Assembly: GCA_029216955.1 (NCBI GenBank)
Contig: JANAVB010015600.1
Span: forward strand, 33,036,459 to 33,100,458
Direction: 5' to 3'
Length of the DNA stretch: 64,000 bases
From: Iris pallida
Lineage: Eukaryota; Streptophyta; Magnoliopsida; Asparagales; Iridaceae
Positions 32,701 to 45,014 of the stretch are shown here, piece by piece. A program made the position numbers and the translations under genes. Position 1 is the stretch's first letter. Every line of letters starts with the position of its first letter. The notes beneath the pieces were generated by a model. It worked only from the letters and a program-made list of their open reading frames with translations, made no database searches and was not told the DNA's origin.

Positions 32701-33061
32701 TATTATGAAATTTATTTTAAAAAAATATGTTTGGTATTTTTGTTATGCTCATCATCACAAAAATACTAAACATATTTTTAAAAAAATTGGGCAGCACCTC
32801 CTTTGTATATCAGATCATCGCTTATAACCCAGCGTAGGTATATTTGTCATCCCCGTCGCAGATATCACAAAGTGAATATCACAATAAAAATACCAACAAA
32901 GTAAATATCAGAAAGCAATATCCAACAAGCATACATGTCCACAATGGAGGGCAAATAAGAATGAAAATCAGTGTACAGAACGGTCAATGGGCCCACAGGG
33001 CCAATACATACAAAGATGATAAAAAAAATCTACTGGATCACTGAGGACACCTACCGCACAT
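32701..33061. other. Non-coding spacer in the CACTA 3' region
   Basis: Nothing recognised between the subterminal repeats and the end of the tnpA-like gene, apart from the inverted AT-rich phrases around 32713-32790 (AAATATGTTTGGTATTTTTG and its near complement), which could form a hairpin. Confidence 0.4.
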
Positions 33062-34988
33062 CTAGGATAGCATGTACTCATACTGCTTCTGTGTGAGCTG
33101 TACCGTAGGGGCAGTAGGAGGCAATGCAATGTATGGAGTCGGCGCCGTCGATGGACCGAGAGGACGTATCTGCTCCAACTCTCGCAGTCGCTCACCATGT
33201 GCAGCAAGGGTACTCACCATCCTCTGAGTACTCTCCTCAATCGAAGTTTGTACCTGAGTGAGTGAGGCAGACATGGTCCTCTGCGATCCCTCTAGCTTGA
33301 CCTGTCTACATTCTGTGCGATACGTAGACTCGGTGAGCGTGTGCATGCTGGCAGCTGTAGCCTGCTGCAGACTCATCAGCTCCTGTATACTGCGCTCAAC
33401 CGCATCAAATCGTCCGGTGATCATCGGATCATCGGATCGTCGCTCTGCGGTATGGTGATCAGAAATCTGCTACTGCAACTCGCGACGCAGCTCGTCGATC
33501 TGACGACCAATATCCTGAGCTCGTGATTACGCCTGCGAAGCTGGAGACTGCACACTAACAGAGGGGGCCCGGGATGACTCTGAAGCCAAATAGGCACCGC
33601 AGGATCCCGTACCGTAGTACGTACCCTTCTGAAGACCGCCAACGGTGGTCATCCAGAGGTCGTCCTACGATGGAACTGTAGGCAGCTGGGAGGAAGTACT
33701 AGTCCCTCCCTCTGCTGGCGCACTAGCAGCAGCAGCCGCCTCCTCTTGTAGCCGAAGAAACTCGGCCTAGAACAATGTTTGCTAACGTGTAAGTGTTTGC
33801 TAAAGTGTATATTGATATCTATTTTTTCATTTTCTAAATTATAGTAAATTAACATAAAGAATAGAACGTACATATGCCTGTGTCGCCCTCTCGTCAATGA
33901 ACTGTCCAGCCCTCCGATGGGTGACCAGGAAGACGGTCACCATGTTCGGTTCCTCACCCTTTTTTACCGGTTAAAATATATTATCTATTATTAGTATTAA
34001 ACATTCTATCCAACTATATATAAAATGATGTCCGTCATAGGAAACGTACCAGATGACGAAAATGCTCCGTCATCGGAATGGAGCCACCACACCACTTACT
34101 GGCGCTCGACCGCGCCACGGCCTTGTCAGAGCGCTCCTGGTACCTGGCCTCGTCGAATCTAGCCTTCATCGCAGTCCACTGCTCTGGCATGATCCAACCA
34201 TGGATCGGCTTTCCGGTACGATCATGAGACTTCTGGTCGTGGATCGCATCACGGATGAGCTTGCCTGCGATGGCAGAAAATTGGGCCTCGATCTTCGCCG
34301 CCCGGTGTGGTGGATAGAAATAGGTCCTCTATAAGAAGTAAAATAGAAAAGTTATATAATATACACAAATGATTATTAAAATTTAAAAATAAATAATTTT
34401 TTTACCTTGAAGTGGGCCAACCAAAAGGCCTTCCTATCTGCGGGAGCATTTGAGTTGTTAATCCAAGGCCCACCATAGTTCTGTCTCAGAAATAACCCCA
34501 GCTGTCTCTATACTGCAAGAGGCCGATATCTATACAATAATAAATTTCATGAATATATATGTACATATAATCATTTGAGAAATATATATTAACTAATTAA
34601 CTTACTTCGTAGGCCCGTCCGTCCAAACCTCCATACGCATCTCGTCCGAGGGAGCGCATGGAGGGTCGCTCTCACCTCCTGCCTGAGCAGAATCAGTCTG
34701 ATCGCCGTCCTCCATATCCTCGGCGTCGGCTCTCCCCATGGAGCCGTCGACAGGAGGAATGCTGGACGCGGAAGGAATGCTGGATGTGGGATCAGGAATG
34801 CTGGACGACGAGGGAGGAGTCGCCAACCTGCTGGAACTGCCCTGTCCCGGTAATAGACCAGGAACAGAACGGTACATTGGCGTACTCGGAGATGAGGATG
34901 AGCGTACGGAATCTGCATCCCCAGCCCGAGGCAGACGGGATTGCCTAATATAATATCCTCCACGTCCTCCTCCTCCTGGTCTAGTCAT
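33062..34988 (-). pseudogene. CACTA tnpA-like gene (Transposase_24 / PTTA type), with introns
   Basis: On the minus strand the ATG at 34988 begins MTRPGGGGRGGYYIRQSR and is preceded by a TTATTATCAG acceptor. Exons joined by GT-AG sites run about 34988-34606, 34530-34406, 34330-34050, 33955-33870 and 33768-33062. Characteristic blocks are NYGGPWINNSNAPADRKAFW, IHGWIMPEQW, NMVTVFLVTHRR and AEFLRLQEEAA, as in the plant Ptta/En/Spm transposase family. The end is coiled-coil-like (ELMSLQQATAASM ... AHGERLRELEQI). Stops at 33665-33667, 33527-33529 and 33470-33472 are in frame and fit Gln codons lost by C-to-T change. One more stop lies in the second exon. The protein is thought to bind subterminal repeats. 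Confidence 0.75.
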
Positions 34989-35160
34989 ACCTGATAATAA
35001 CATATGACAATAAAATAAATATACATATTTATATGATAGACATCACAGATTTTTTAAAAATTGCATAGTCACAGATAAAAGTGTCACCAAAGTGTCACAG
35101 ATTTATATGATAAAATTGTCACTAAAGTGTCAAATATAATAATAAAATAAACGTACAGAT

Positions 35161-38100
35161 TTAATCCTCTTTTGAAAATTCATCTAGTTCGTTTAGCTCT
35201 TCTTCTTCTTCCTCCTCTATATCTTCACTTTTATCTGCATCTTCCTCTTCAGATAATTCTACTTGTTCTACACAATTAGATGTGTAATGAAGAACTTCCG
35301 TCGTGTCCACTTCTATAGTATTTGTTACAAGAGGTAGTTCATCCTCCTGATATGCTATATCGTCAACCTCAAAGGTATTTCTGGCTTTGGCCTTGCATAC
35401 TGCCCACCAGTCCGACCTTGTTGTTTCCCGTTTAGGATAACTTGTGAAGTATACGAGCTGAGCCTGCCTTGATAGGACAAATGGTTCATAGGCTTGATAT
35501 CGACGCCGATAGTTTATATCCATAAGACCGTGCTTATCTACTTTCCAACCTTGACCTTCAATCGGATCGAACCAATCACACCTGAATAACACAATCTTAG
35601 CAGGCTCTATTCCATAACTATATGTCAGCTCCACAATCTCCCGTAGGATGCCATAGAAATTGTTGTCTGCATCAACATCTTTGTAGTTCGAAGATCTGAT
35701 GCACAAACAGCTATTTTTGGTGGAATCGAGATCCACAAAGTTGTCTCTGATCGGGCAAGTTGTTGATTTGAACCTAAATCCATTAACATAGTAGCCTGGC
35801 CATATTTTTGCAGCATAAATTGGTCCCTTGGCTAGCGTTCTAATAGACTCATTCTCAAGTCTTGCGTATGGACGATCGACCTAAAAACCACGAAAAAATA
35901 AATTAAGCTCATTCTCAAGTGCATATACAGAAAGGTAATTACAGAGTTCTCTAGTCTTACATATGCACTCAACCATGATGGAAAAAATGCCATATTTTTT
36001 GTTCTAGTTCTTCTTCTGTTATGTGTGGCCTACCTGACCTCACATCATCATTAAATATGCTAAAAATAACATCGTTCAATTAATGTAATAGTATAATAAT
36101 CAACACTATAAAATAATGTAGACGTATTAATTACTTACCCCTCCAGCTTCTCTACTTTATCATCGTCGCAGTTGAGTAATACATACACCTGAGCAGCCCT
36201 TAGCTCATCATCGTTCAGATATCTCTTCTTCATTTTACCCGATGGCTTTCCTGGGGCATTGAATACCTTCAGTATTATATTATTACATTCATGATCTCCG
36301 TCGTCGTTTCTGGAAGCTCTAGTTCTATTAGTTGCAACATAAGGCTTGAAATACATCGAACAAACGCTTGTAATCTCCTCGAGAACATAGGCTTCACAAA
36401 TAGAACCCTCGACTCATGCCTCATTTTTTACCTTTCTTTTTAGGTGATTCAAATATCGCTCGAACGGGTACATCCATCAATATTCGACGGGTCCAGCAAC
36501 ACGTGCCTTATAGGATAGATGAATCGGCAAATGCTCCATAGAGTCGAAGAATCCAGGAGGAAACACCCTCTCTAGCTTGTACAGTGTTACCGCAATGTCC
36601 TTTTTTTGCTTTTCTAGACGATCAACGAGCAATTTCTTAGAACAAAGATCCCTGAAGAATATGTTAAGCTCCGTCAATGGATCCCAAACTGCCTGCGGTA
36701 AGAATTCCTGAAATACAATTGAAATTAACCTCTCCAAGAATACGTGACAATCATGGCTCTTCATACCCGTCAATTTATTTTCCTTCGGATCGACACATCT
36801 TCTCAGATTTGACACATATCCGTCTGGAAATTTTAGGCCCTGGATCCACCGAAAAAGTCTCACTTTATCCTCCTTGTCCAGTAAGAAAATTGACTTCTGC
36901 AGGAACTGTTTTCCATTCTCCTCTATCAAATGCAATGCAGGGCGTTTGCATATTTCTTCTAAGTCCAACCTGGCCTTGGGATTATCTTTCATTTTTTCCT
37001 TTACGTCCATCAAAGTATTAATTATGTTATCAAACACATTCTTCTCAATATGCATGACATCAAGATTATGTCTGATCAGATTGGTACTCTAATATGGCGG
37101 ATTCCAGAATATGCTCCTCTTCGTCAAGTTATGATCTCTACCAAATCTATCGCACTTGTACCCAGTTGTAGGATCATTGATAGCACTTAAAAAATCTCTA
37201 ACCTCCTCCTATATCGTGGCTCTGCACCACCTTGGCGGTAGATCACCCTTCTCTACAACGCTGGCACGGAATGCATTCCTGTCCCTTCTGAACGGATGAT
37301 CTTTTGGCAGAAATTGACGATGACCATTAAAGAAGCACGGTTTTCCTTCGTGTTTCAAGCGGAAAGCCTTAGTACGGTCCATGCAATACGGACATGAGAG
37401 ATGGCCATGAGTGCTCCATCCAGATAACATTCCATAGGCCGGAAAGTCGTTGATAGTCCACATAAGGGTTGCCTTCATCTGAAAATTCTGCTTCCTGGAA
37501 ACATCGTACGTGTTAGCGCCTACTTCCTATAACTGATTCAACTCATCTATCAAAGGCTGTAAGTACATATCAATATTCTTCTTGGGATTGTTCGGACCAA
37601 GAATTATAACGATTAGAAACATGTACTAAGTATTCATGCACATCCAAGGCGGTAGGTTATACGGAGTGACAATCACAGGCCAGCACAAATACTGGGATCC
37701 CGAAAGACCAAAAGGAGTAAAACCGTCAGAAGATAGCCCCAACCTGACATTACGCGGATCTGAAGCAAAATCCGGATACACTTGATCAAAGTGCTTCCAC
37801 GCTTCTCCATCGGATGGGTGATCCAACACTCCTTCAATCTGTTCTCGTATGTGCCAACTCATATTTTTGGCCGTCTCTTTCACCATAAATAATCTTTACA
37901 ACCGCGGCGTTAAAGGCAAGTAGTGCATTGAATCGGTCGGTCTTCTTGCACCGGTAGACCTTCCTGTACTAGTTGTCTTATAGCGATCAACACTACAAAA
38001 TTTGCACACATCTGCGTCCTTGTCGTTTTTGTAGTACAACATGCACCCATTGCGACAAGAATCGATTTTCTCGTATCCCATCCAGAGCGATCTCACCATC

Positions 38101-38753
38101 CTCTTAGACCGATAGAAGTCTTTAGGTAACTTAGCACCCGCCGGCAAGATCTCTATAATCAACTCCAACACTCGGTTGTAGCATTCTTGCGAAATATTAA
38201 AATTTGACTTAATGCTCAACAGTCTTGTAACCACCTCCAACATTGAATGATCCTCACAACCAGGATACAATGGAGTCCTTGCATATTCCAGCAACTCCAT
38301 GAACTTTGCAGCATCGACACTCGATGCCTCCTCAGCTGCATCATGAACGAAACTAGGCCCCGCAGCATCGAAAACCATGTTCAGGCAACCGTCGTCGTAT
38401 GCATGATTATTTGAAACAAAATTAGGTCCCGCATGCATATACGGCTCAACATAAGGCTCCGGCTCTGATGCTAAAGACACAAGTTCTCCGTGTGCGGTCC
38501 ACGGAGAGTAATTAGGGATGAAACCCCTCGAGTACAAATGATATGTCACTTCCACTTCTGGATAATATTTCACGTTATGACATTTTACACATGGACACTT
38601 AATTTTGGTGCCGTCCATGTACTGAGGAAACGCCTTAGCAAACTGCAGGAACTGCTCTACTCCCGTTATGTATTCATCCCGCACACCACACATATCATCA
38701 GGACGACGATTATACATCCATGAACGATTTCGTAAGTAGTAATTCATATCCAT
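35161..38753 (-). pseudogene. CACTA tnpD/TNP2-type transposase, seven stops and no frameshift in the main exon
   Basis: ATG at 38753 (MDMNYYLRNRSWMYNRR), preceded by a TTTTTGCAG acceptor. Domains in order are a Transpos_assoc zinc domain (about residues 7-75, CPCVKCHN), the TNP2 transposase core (LGLSSDGFTPFG, VTPYNLPPWMC, HGHLSCPYC, HNLDVMHIEKNV), DUF4218 (HLPIHL, WMYPFERYLNHLK, SICEAYVLEEI) and DUF4216 (35881-35161: GYYVNGFRF, VVLFRCDWFDP-like IVLFRCDWFDP). The main exon runs in one frame from 38753 to about 36139, where GTAAGT marks an intron. Stops lie at 37896, 37626, 37527, 37209, 37089, 36477 and 36414, mostly where the family has Gln, Trp or Arg. It would cut the element ends; it is inactive here. 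Confidence 0.85.
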
Positions 38754-39419
38754 TTGGAAATAATTCTGCAAAAATGGACACACATTATCCAATAGGCACA
38801 AATTTGTATATTATGTCTTATTATAGGACACACATTAGTAGCGGACAGTTACTAATAACCATGCTATATCGCACATAAGTTCTTGTGCATCCAACGTGTA
38901 CACATACGCTATCGATTCTTACTGATGCCAATCTCTTCAGACACACTAGATTCGTTTCGATATCGCCAGGGTCAAGAAAATTGTCTTAACATCAATTTTC
39001 AAGACTTGAATATAATATCACCTACAATCGATATCTAAGACCCCATGACAAAGTCAAAGACCCCATAACAAAGTCAAAGACCCCACGAATATAATGTCAC
39101 CTACAACCGATATCTCATTCAGACACACTAGATTCGTTTCGATATCGCCAGACCATATATATATAATGTCACCTATAACCGATATCTAAGACCCCATGAC
39201 AAAGTCAAAGACATTATTGACAAGACTTGAATATAATATCAACTAATTACAACCACAACTAGTACTAAATAAGTCTCCTAGTATGATATAGAGGTAAATA
39301 AATAGTATACTAGATTGACTGACACTCAACTGAGCACCCTCTGGACACATACTCAAGCCTATACTACACACTCACACACCACTCTACTATACTCACATAG
39401 ACACACATAATTGTTACCT

Positions 39420-39423
<4 letters not shown>

Positions 39424-39487
<64 letters not shown>

Positions 39488-39493
39488 GAAAAA

Positions 39494-39551
<58 letters not shown>
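39424..39551. repeat. (AT)n microsatellite, two tracts
   Basis: Two pure AT dinucleotide runs of about 60 and 55 bp are separated by TTTTGGAAAAAGG. Frames reading Tyr-Ile through them are artefacts. Confidence 0.95.
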
Positions 39552-39554
<3 letters not shown>

Positions 39555-39683
39555 TATATACCTTAATATTACACACACTAACACACTCTCAAACACTACA
39601 CAAACCTATAGCTAATGTATACACACACTAATATCTATATCCCCATATACATTTAGTATCACACACTAATCAATTACTCTCAA

Positions 39684-39687
<4 letters not shown>

Positions 39688-39728
<41 letters not shown>
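39688..39728. repeat. (CA)n microsatellite
   Basis: About 20 CA units, ending in CATATGTGTG. Confidence 0.95.
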
Positions 39729-39731
<3 letters not shown>

Positions 39732-40672
39732 GTGTAGCTATATTTACCTTATAACTTAGTATCTTGAGATACCCAATCCTTACCTACACTTGGCAATTAC
39801 AATAATTCTCTCTCTAGTACTAGCTAATGATCTAATAATGTACTTCATCCCCGATCGGGTTTAAATTTTTATCCCCATCCCCGTTTAACAATGTACTCCC
39901 CGTCCCCGTCCCCGCAACCTGTCCCATTAACACTTTTGGGAGTGGATTTTTTTGTCCCTGTCCCTGTTAATAATTTTTTCTTTATAGTATAAACTATTTC
40001 ATTCAAAAAAAATTTACAAGATAATATTGATAAACATTCACACACAAGACCAATAAGAAATTTTGATTTATATCATCTAACTCTCTATCTCGATTCCTTT
40101 GTAATTACTCGTATTGTTCAATGCATCTCTCTTATTTCTCAAATACTATATACATTATCATCACTATCCTCCTTAGCTCTCTCTCCCTCTTATGTCCTTT
40201 TTAAACATTTATGTGCACCACATGCACACAAACAGCCACTAGATTCCCCAAGGCCTTTGTTGCCTCTAATGAGTTCAATCACAACTCTTCCCCTTCTCAT
40301 CATATTCATTTCATTCTTATACACCAAAGAACGTATTTATTATCAATATATTTTCCATTCATTAAAACTTTAGCCCTTCACCAATTTTATACTAACGATC
40401 ACATCACCACGGGAGGTATAAAAAGGGGGGTAACCGCACCCGATAGTGATTAACTATATAACTATACATACTCATTTCACACAAACTTTCCAGTTCTTCC
40501 TCCTTAATCTTCACTCTCTCACACACACAAAGCAAGAGAATATGATCCTCTCTTCCGTTCCCGTATACCCCTACATACCCATCACCTATATTAGAGAGAC
40601 AACCATTTTCTATACTGTCGGAGGCCGACTGTATTGGACACGACATAGAGGAGTCCAAACATCGCAGGTGGA

Positions 40673-40750
40673 CGTGTGTGTGTGTCCGTGTGTTTCTGTG
40701 TGTGTGTGTGTCCGTGTGTGTCTGTGTCTCCATGTGTGTGTGTGTGTCTG
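40673..40750. repeat. (GT)n-rich microsatellite
   Basis: GT runs interrupted by TCC, TTC and CTC triplets; continues into a GGAGGA-rich purine tract to about 40790. Confidence 0.9.
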
Positions 40751-41028
40751 TGGGAGGAGGAGGAGGAAGAGGAGGGAGAGGAGTTAGGTTAGAGTTTACC
40801 TGAAGAAGAGGAGGAGTAGCTCGGATTGGGGGAGGAGGAGCTCGAGGAGGAGGAGCTCGACGGGGGGGGGGGGGGGGTAGGGGTCGCCGGGGGTGGAGGG
40901 AGTTGTCGGGGGGGGGTGGGAGAGAGTCGTCGGGGGGGGGGGGGGAATTTGTCGCCGGGGGGAAGAGCTCAAAATTTCTAATTTTCGAGGGAGGGAGAAA
41001 AAGGAAGCAGCGTGCCCTAAGTAAAAAA
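40750..41028 (-). promoter_or_regulatory. G/C-rich block near the CACTA 5' end
   Basis: The plus strand is extremely G-rich, with G runs of 16 (40862-40877) and about 14 (40932-40945) and many GGGG and GGAGGA motifs. Transcription of the element starts on this side, so this lies just inside the 5' subterminal repeats. It is comparable to the GC-rich first exon / downstream control region known in maize En/Spm. The minus-strand frame through it is Pro/Leu low-complexity and not taken as a gene. Confidence 0.5.
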
Positions 41029-41259
41029 AGTTTGCGACGTCAAGAGTTGACGTCCCTAAACGTCGCAAATATTTTAATATATGACGACATATTTTAATAA
41101 TATGTCGCTGAACGTCGCTATTCAGCGACGTAATCTATCTAATGTCGCTGGACGTCGTTATTCAGCGACGTTTTGCGATGTCTATAGAAAGGAGTCGCTA
41201 TATTACATATCTAGTGACGTAATTTCATTCCGTCGCTAATTTATCATATTTTAGTAGTA
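41029..41259. repeat. CACTA right terminus and subterminal repeats
   Basis: About a dozen GCGACG / CGTCGC words in both orientations lead into the reversed terminal repeat ending TTTTAGTAGTA. They match the word set at the left end. Confidence 0.85.
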
Positions 41260-41262
41260 TTT

Positions 41263-42129
41263 GCTAGTGAAACCGATAATCCAAACCACTCGGTGTGTCA
41301 CAATAGTCAAAACTCGTATAACAGTCTCCAGATGCTGAAATAGACATTACCAATGTTCTCAGAATAGTCAAATTAGCTAGAATTGCGTATCCTTAAGTCC
41401 AATTCTGGATACAGGAGCAAAACAATAATTTCGGATCAAAACAGTGTTCGCCGTTGGACCTGCTTTGCACCGAAAAACGTGCCAGAGTCAACGATCTCTA
41501 AAGTTGTCAGACTACATGTCTACGGATCCAGTTTTCGATACAAACCCAACTGTATGTCCAGAGTTGGATTCCGGCAGGCCGTGCACAAAATCGCCCGTTG
41601 AATCTGATCGTGGGGCCCGCAAAACGGTGATCCAATTAACTGTCTCAGAATCGGACCAAACTTGGCATACAGGAACAAAAACATAATACGGTCCTGTTGG
41701 CGTAAGTTTCGTCTCGATCTGAAAAGCGTGCACAAAGTAATTGAGAAATTTGTACCGAGGCCGATACGGTAAATTTCGACGGATACGCATCAAATTCGTC
41801 GCGCACACACGACCAATTTGAATTCCGTCAAAGACCACACGTCCACGATGCCGTTACGCACCTTTCGATGCTTTCGGTTCGCGACAACGTCGCCCGGATT
41901 GGCGGAATGCACGTGGTATCGAAGAGTTTTTTAGTATTTTTAATATTTTAAAACAGGTTTTTCCTAAACTTTGGGGACTGTTTAATCGGCACACAATACA
42001 TGAATATAGAAACGAAAAGAAGGGTTTCCATCTCCTATATATTGTCTATAAGTGTGTTCTAACATAATTTCTAATCTGGCATTAGATCGATCGAAATTGA
42101 TCTCCAAACGTGGGTGATTGGACTATTTT
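41263..42129 (-). other. LTR-like flank between the CACTA and the gypsy tandem
   Basis: No gene. The phrase AACAGGTTTTTCCTAAACTTTGG at 41952-41974 matches AACAGGTTTTTACCGAACTTTGG at 60981-61003, on the far side of the tandem. This suggests both belong to one minus-strand LTR family with an internal duplication, or to one split LTR. Confidence 0.35.
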
Positions 42130-43810
42130 TATCACGCCCCAGTACCGAAATACGGAGACGGACTAGGCCAGCTACACCATATGAGGTACGTAACGTCATA
42201 CGGCGATCGTGGCTGTCGAGAGACTAGGGGGTACATGCTACAATCAAGTCTCCTATGGTCCCACAGAGTTCTATGTCTCAATCAATCGAATCACATCCGC
42301 AAATAAATGAACACTAAAGATAAAGCAGTAAGGCGTCCCTGACGCTTCATCAAAATGATCATGAGAGACTAGCTTTATAATTTAGCTATCTCAGAGAGTC
42401 AGAAGTACAAAATTATACACAGCTGCAGTCTGTTAATTACAATCATGTACTGACACAAAATATCAAGTAATCCGGCTAACAGGTGCCGGTGGCTAAACGT
42501 CGCAAAAGTATAAGCAGGAGTGGTGGAGAAGAAACCCACTCGAGTCCCCAAACTGCCATGCTCCTAGTATGCACCATGGATGTCAGGGAGGAAGATCGTG
42601 TCCTCTGGCTCTGCTACGGGATCTGGCCAAACAAAACCAGCGGGGCCAGCCCCGAATAGCAAGTACCGCCAAAGGGGCACAAGAGTTAAGACTAAAAACC
42701 CAGTTAATAGAATGATTGATAATAGTAATACTTATGCTACCATTATAGGGTAACGCCACATCCTCGAACCCATATGGCACCCTTACAACCAAACAAGGAC
42801 AAAAGGTGCCGCATGGAGTCGGGACGCGTCGTACTCTATAACTTTCGCATAAGTTAAAGGGTATAAACAATAAAATCTCCTGATCGTGACTTCGGTCGAT
42901 AGCCTATCGCAGCATAATAACCAACCCAACAATCAAACAAGAACATGGGTTGGATCATGTACCATGATAGACCATGTTCCTTAGTCATTCACAGAAGTAG
43001 CACTTCACAACCAGAATAAGTCTTCCGTTCATAACTTCGGTCCACAGCCTATCATAGTACGATAACCAACCCAACAATCAAACAAGAACATGGGTTGGAT
43101 CACGTACCATGACAGTCCGCTTCCCTCAGTTACTCACGGAAGGTAATAGGATACAAGCAAGTCATTTTCACGGCCAATCAAGTCTACGAGTTTCTAGTGG
43201 GACGAGGTTATCCTCGCATCATGTTATTAGAAAATCCTCAGATCGTATCTTTCCAGCAAAGCTAGCCAACCCAGGGGTTCGCGTAGACAGGTATGATTGA
43301 GCACAGGTCCCTCGTAAGGCCACCTTGCTAAAACATATAATACATAGCAGGAATTAATCGAATACAGTCATCCACTCGTTGCAGATGACACAGTATCCGT
43401 GGAGACCAGCCGGCGCGTCAAGACAGTATCTCAAGGCGGCTGGTGTAACACGATCTCGGGATTCTTGCCCTCCCCATGCATCTAGTATGTTTAGTTGCCT
43501 AGTTTAACCCTAGGTGTAATCTTGGACTCATATGCTGTGGCCTGCATGATTATCCTCCTAAAGTCGTACTTTAGTACGAGTACCCCAAAGAGGATCCATG
43601 TCAATCAGTATGTCAACATGTTCTACCCTCCATAGTGTAATGCATCATTGCAAATACGCCACGTGGAGTTACGAGTCATTTGTCGAGCATGAACAAGACC
43701 TGGGACATTCAGGTACATGTATCAAGGAGGAACACTTTGTTCTCCGGGGTCACATTAGTGCTCAGATCATGCTCGGGACAAAAGGCGTAAGGATATAAAA
43801 TGGGCTTATA

Positions 43811-43859
<49 letters not shown>

Positions 43860-45014
43860 GTAAGGTAACAATATAGGGCACAAAAGTCCATACGGCCCAA
43901 GGAGAGTGAGTCCATGCGGCCGGGTCAATACTGGTTCATGCGGCTGGGACTACACGCTCATGCGGCTCAGAGAGCCCCAAGGCGCATGCGGCTGGAAGGG
44001 CGGGTTCATGCGGACGAAGGGGTGTCAGCGTATACGGCTGGATGATGGATGGGCCTTATGCGGCCCAAAACAGTAGCGCATATGCGGCTGGGTGCAAAAA
44101 GAACTCATGCGGCTGAAAGCTAGCCGCATAAAGTCCATGCGACTGAAAATAACAGGGGCTCATGCGGCTGAGTCTGAACAAGGCTATGCGGCTCAATTAC
44201 TTGCCGCATGAAGATTCATGCGGTCAAGTACTCAAGCAAGTCTTATGCGGCTGGGAAGGACTTTCCATGCGGCTGAGCTCGAACGAGTCTCATGCGGCTG
44301 GAAAGGCCATGCGGCCAGAGACTTGCCGCATGAAGATTCATGCGGTCAAGTACTGCTCTTCTTCTCCACTTGTCCGAGAAGAGGAGCCAAGCAACCATGG
44401 CTTCCAAACCACACAAAACCTTCATCCGGAGCCCAAATCGGAGCTTCCTTAGGTCAAAATGGGGTAGAACAAAATTCTCTCCAACATGGAACCATCAAAA
44501 CTTAAAATAATGAAGTTTGCTAGATCAAAACCAAGAAAATCCGAAAATGGCTAAAACCTAGATCTACAAAGATTAAAGCTTCAAAATGAAAAACTTCAAG
44601 TTCTAAACTAGTATAGAATAAGGAGGAGAACATATTTTGACAAATATTTTTTTTTAAAAAAAACATCAACAACATTTATGGATCCATCTCTTGAGCAAGT
44701 TGGTACTTGCCTTGGTTGGTGGAGGAAAGTAAATGAGAGAAAATAAATGAGAGGAGAGAGAATGAGTTGAGTTATTATATAGAATCTTGAACCCATAGGT
44801 TCATGATGAACCAAGGTGAACCAAGAATAGGTTACCCAAATGAGCCAAAACTGTAGGCCCAATTGCAGAAAATAAATTACGAAATAATATTTTATCGAAT
44901 ATTTTTTGGAAAATACATGAAGAAATACAGAATATAAATATCGTATAAATACAAAGTAAATACAATTTATCGGTTTACGTATTAAAATACGTATTCCAGG
45001 ATCGGAGAGTGACA
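42130..45014 (-). repeat. Gypsy LTR 1 (3' LTR of copy A)
   Basis: 2885 bp. It contains two ~80-bp direct units (about 42888-42970 and 43034-43113), a (TAA)n microsatellite (43814-43858) and an array of ATGCGGC words (43880-44350). A TATA-like ATATAAT on the minus strand lies near 44768-44776. Reading frames inside it recur in all three LTRs only because the LTRs are copies. Confidence 0.92.
43880..44350 (-). repeat. ATGCGGC word array in LTR 1
   Basis: About 22 copies of (C/T)ATGCGGC(T/C)G or variants occur in 470 bp, mostly TCATGCGGCTG. Two near-palindromes, CCGCATGAAGATTCATGCGG, lie at about 44206 and 44325. The same array is at 51850-52320 and 59830-60300. Confidence 0.85.

Larger units (their letters stand above)
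38802..40670. other. Long non-coding upstream region of the CACTA
   Basis: No gene is seen. It holds a direct repeat of about 80 bp (TTCAGACACACTAGATTCGT and context at about 38937 and 39117), repeated GACCCCATGACAAAGTCAAA phrases at 39039-39090 and 39190, and simple repeats (39424-39551, 39688-39728). A CCCCGTCCCCGTCCCCG run lies near 39898. It lies between the GC-rich 5' block and the tnpD start codon, so it may be a long first intron. Confidence 0.4.
32252..41259 (-). mobile_element. CACTA (En/Spm-type) transposon, ~9.0 kb
   Basis: The left end is CACTACTAAAATATGCC followed by AAATTAGCGACG. The right end, reversed, is TACTACTAAAATATGAT followed by AAATTAGCGACG, so the terminal C has probably changed to T. 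TTT flanks both sides (32249-32251 and 41260-41262), fitting the 3-bp target duplication of this superfamily. An alternative right end is TAGTG at 41265-41269, but it lacks a matching flank. Inside are subterminal GCGACG repeats at both ends and two minus-strand pseudogenes, tnpD/TNP2-like and tnpA-like. The 5' end is therefore on the right. Confidence 0.85.

Noticed and set aside
39364..39596. Two overlapping minus-strand frames with Tyr-Ile repeats
   Set aside because: They are translations of the (AT)n microsatellite and have no gene-like sequence outside it.
40796..41068. Pro/Leu-rich minus-strand frame in the CACTA
   Set aside because: Low-complexity translation of the G-run block; more likely an untranslated first exon or control region.
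42583..42870. 95-codon minus-strand frame near the gypsy LTR end (also 50621 and 58594)
   Set aside because: Present in all three LTRs only through LTR identity; no known domain.
43709..43915. Poly-isoleucine frame, repeated at 51685-51885 and 59658-59864
   Set aside because: It is a translation of the (TAA)n microsatellite in the gypsy LTR; it recurs because the LTR is present three times.
44162..44505. Overlapping frames of 95-96 codons in each gypsy LTR (also 52132-52475 and 60111-60454)
   Set aside because: They cross the ATGCGGC word array in two frames at once. Their conservation reflects LTR identity, not coding.
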